A stretch of DNA of 7,477 bases from assembly GCA_009927195.1 (NCBI GenBank), contig RFNL01000388.1, positions 1-7,477 on the forward strand. The letters run 5' to 3'. Below, one piece after another: positions 6,632 through 7,477 of the stretch. The notes below the pieces were generated by a model. The model was not told the DNA's origin. It saw only the letters and a list, made by a program, of their open reading frames with translations, and made no database searches. Each line of letters begins with the position of its first letter. Position 1 is the stretch's first letter. Source of the stretch: Betaproteobacteria bacterium (lineage in GTDB: Bacteria; Pseudomonadota; Gammaproteobacteria; Burkholderiales; Burkholderiaceae_C). A program made the translations under genes and the position numbers.

Positions 6632-6670
6632 TTTCTGCAAATTGAAGAAAATTTCTTCAATTTGCAGAAA
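6632..6670. repeat. 39-bp perfect palindrome made of two tandem dyads, likely operator
   Basis: The 19-bp arms 6632-6650 and 6652-6670 are exact reverse complements around the single base A at 6651. Each arm is itself a 19-bp near-palindrome: TTTCTGCAA-A-TTGAAGAAA and TTTCTTCAA-T-TTGCAGAAA, with 8 of 9 pairs matching. There are thus four copies of the half-site TTTCT(G/T)CAA. The two dyad centres (6641 and 6661) are 20 bp apart, close to two helical turns, as expected for two dimers on one DNA face. It lies 20 bp before the ATPase start, where the -35 region would be, and about 80 bp upstream of the possible pgk transcription start. A role as a binding site is inferred. Confidence 0.75.
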
Positions 6671-6674
6671 TATT

Positions 6675-6683
6675 TGTTAGCAT
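6675..6683 (+). promoter_or_regulatory. possible extended -10, giving a leaderless ATPase transcript
   Basis: TG-T-TAGCAT is an extended -10 (TGn plus 4 of 6). Its last base is 7 nt before the A of the ATG at 6690, so transcription could begin at the start codon itself. There is no Shine-Dalgarno before that ATG, in agreement with a leaderless message. The -35 region would fall inside the palindrome. Confidence 0.35.
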
Positions 6684-6689
6684 CGCACC

Positions 6690-7477
6690 ATGATTGAGCG
6701 ACACATCTCCCCCTTGCTGCGGCATCTGGCCACCCAATACCCCGTGATCACTCTCACGGGGCCCCGGCAAAGTGGCAAAACCACCTTGACGCGAAACGTG
6801 TTTGCCAACAAACCCTATCTGACGATGGAGGACCCGGATACCCGGCGCTACGCCACAGAAGACCCACGCGGGTTTTTGCGGCAATTCGCGCAAGGCGCCA
6901 TCCTGGATGAAATTCAGCGCACACCAGAGCTCACCTCTTATTTGCAAGGCATGGTCGATGCCGACCGCAGGCCTGGACAGTTTGTATTGACGGGCAGCCA
7001 CCAATTTGAGTTGATGGGCCAAGTTTCCCAGTCGTTGGCCGGGCGCACCGCCGTGTTGCGTTTGCTGCCCTTTACCCTGGCCGAGGTGCAAAGTTTGCGC
7101 GGCAGCACGGCCTCACAGGACCTGGCGCATACCTTGTTGACGGGGTTTTACCCGCGCATCCACGACCGGGGCCTGAATCCCTCTCAAGCCCTGGCCGATT
7201 ACTTTGCAACCTATGTGCAACGCGATTTGCGACAGCTTGCAGCGGTACACGACCTGCACCGGTTCGAACGCTTCGTCCGCTTGTGTGCGGGCCGCACCGG
7301 GCAATTGCTGAACCTGAGCAGCCTGGGCAACGATGCGGGCGTGACCCATTCCACCGCGCGCGCCTGGATCGACATGCTGCAATCGAGCTACATCGTTCAC
7401 TTGCTGCCGCCTTGGTTTGTCAACAACGGCAAGCGATTGGTCAAAGCACCCAAGCTGTACTTTCATGATGTGGGTTT
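6690..7477 (+). CDS. AAA ATPase with DUF4143-type C-terminal region, 3' end cut by window edge
   Basis: 262 codons are visible with no stop. The N-terminal AAA_14-type core shows Walker A GPRQSGKTT (24-32, Lys30), Walker B AILDEIQR (70-77, Asp73 and Glu74) and a sensor-1-like LTGSHQ (100-105). The motif YVQRDLR (175-181) corresponds to the Y-x-x-R-D-(L/V) typical of the DUF4143 family. After it, SLGNDAGVTHSTARAWIDML (211-230) reads as a helix-turn-helix of a winged-helix unit, followed by the KLYFHDVG start (255-262) of the terminal domain. The family is usually about 380-430 residues, so roughly a third is missing. The biological function of these ATPases is not established; some relatives are thought to carry a nuclease-like fold. 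The ATG at 6690 is chosen because the family begins just before 'R-x-I/L-...-L' and no earlier in-frame start fits. The gene stands alone, divergent from pgk, behind a large palindrome, which suggests self-regulation (inferred). Confidence 0.9.
   Translation, partial: MIERHISPLLRHLATQYPVITLTGPRQSGKTTLTRNVFANKPYLTMEDPDTRRYATEDPRGFLRQFAQGAILDEIQRTPELTSYLQGMVDADRRPGQFVLTGSHQFELMGQVSQSLAGRTAVLRLLPFTLAEVQSLRGSTASQDLAHTLLTGFYPRIHDRGLNPSQALADYFATYVQRDLRQLAAVHDLHRFERFVRLCAGRTGQLLNLSSLGNDAGVTHSTARAWIDMLQSSYIVHLLPPWFVNNGKRLVKAPKLYFHDVG

Noticed and set aside
6690..7477. The lone ATPase considered as part of a defence or toxin-antitoxin system
   Set aside because: No partner gene is visible in the window and the family has no established defence role; the right edge cuts the gene so the downstream context is unknown.

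Overview
The window reads as chromosomal DNA of a betaproteobacterium, most likely a member of the Comamonadaceae (Burkholderiales). The basis is the protein sequences of purC, fba, pyk and pgk, the moderately GC-rich coding sequence, and the pyk-fba-purC gene order, which I recognise as typical of that family. The genus cannot be fixed from the sequence alone.

Layout. Positions 1-840 (minus) hold purC, cut at its 3' end by the window edge. Positions 887-1951 (minus) hold a class II fructose-bisphosphate aldolase with a GTG start. Positions 2088-3521 (minus) hold pyruvate kinase. A divergent intergenic region at 3522-3688 with two overlapping hairpins leads to a plus-strand membrane fatty acid desaturase at 3689-4795. 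Positions 4796-5339 contain no intact gene: two GC-rich hairpins, an 80% AT island with an inverted repeat and a possible promoter, and then a fragment that looks like the C-terminus of a type I secreted repeat protein. Positions 5340-6533 (minus) hold phosphoglycerate kinase. A divergent region follows with a striking 39-bp perfect palindrome at 6632-6670. A plus-strand AAA ATPase of the DUF4143 type starts at 6690 and runs off the right edge.

How the genes fit together. pgk, pyk and fba encode central steps of glycolysis and gluconeogenesis, and FBA and PGK also serve the Calvin cycle where one is present. purC is a purine biosynthesis gene behind them on the same strand. The desaturase and the degraded segment lie between pgk and pyk, so this looks like a conserved housekeeping block interrupted by accessory DNA. 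The ATPase at the right edge is also accessory in character.

The most notable unexplained structure is the palindrome in front of the ATPase. Each of its arms is itself a near-perfect dyad, giving four copies of one half-site, spaced like a cooperative operator. It sits directly upstream of a possible leaderless promoter. Nothing here demonstrates a new defence or mobile system.
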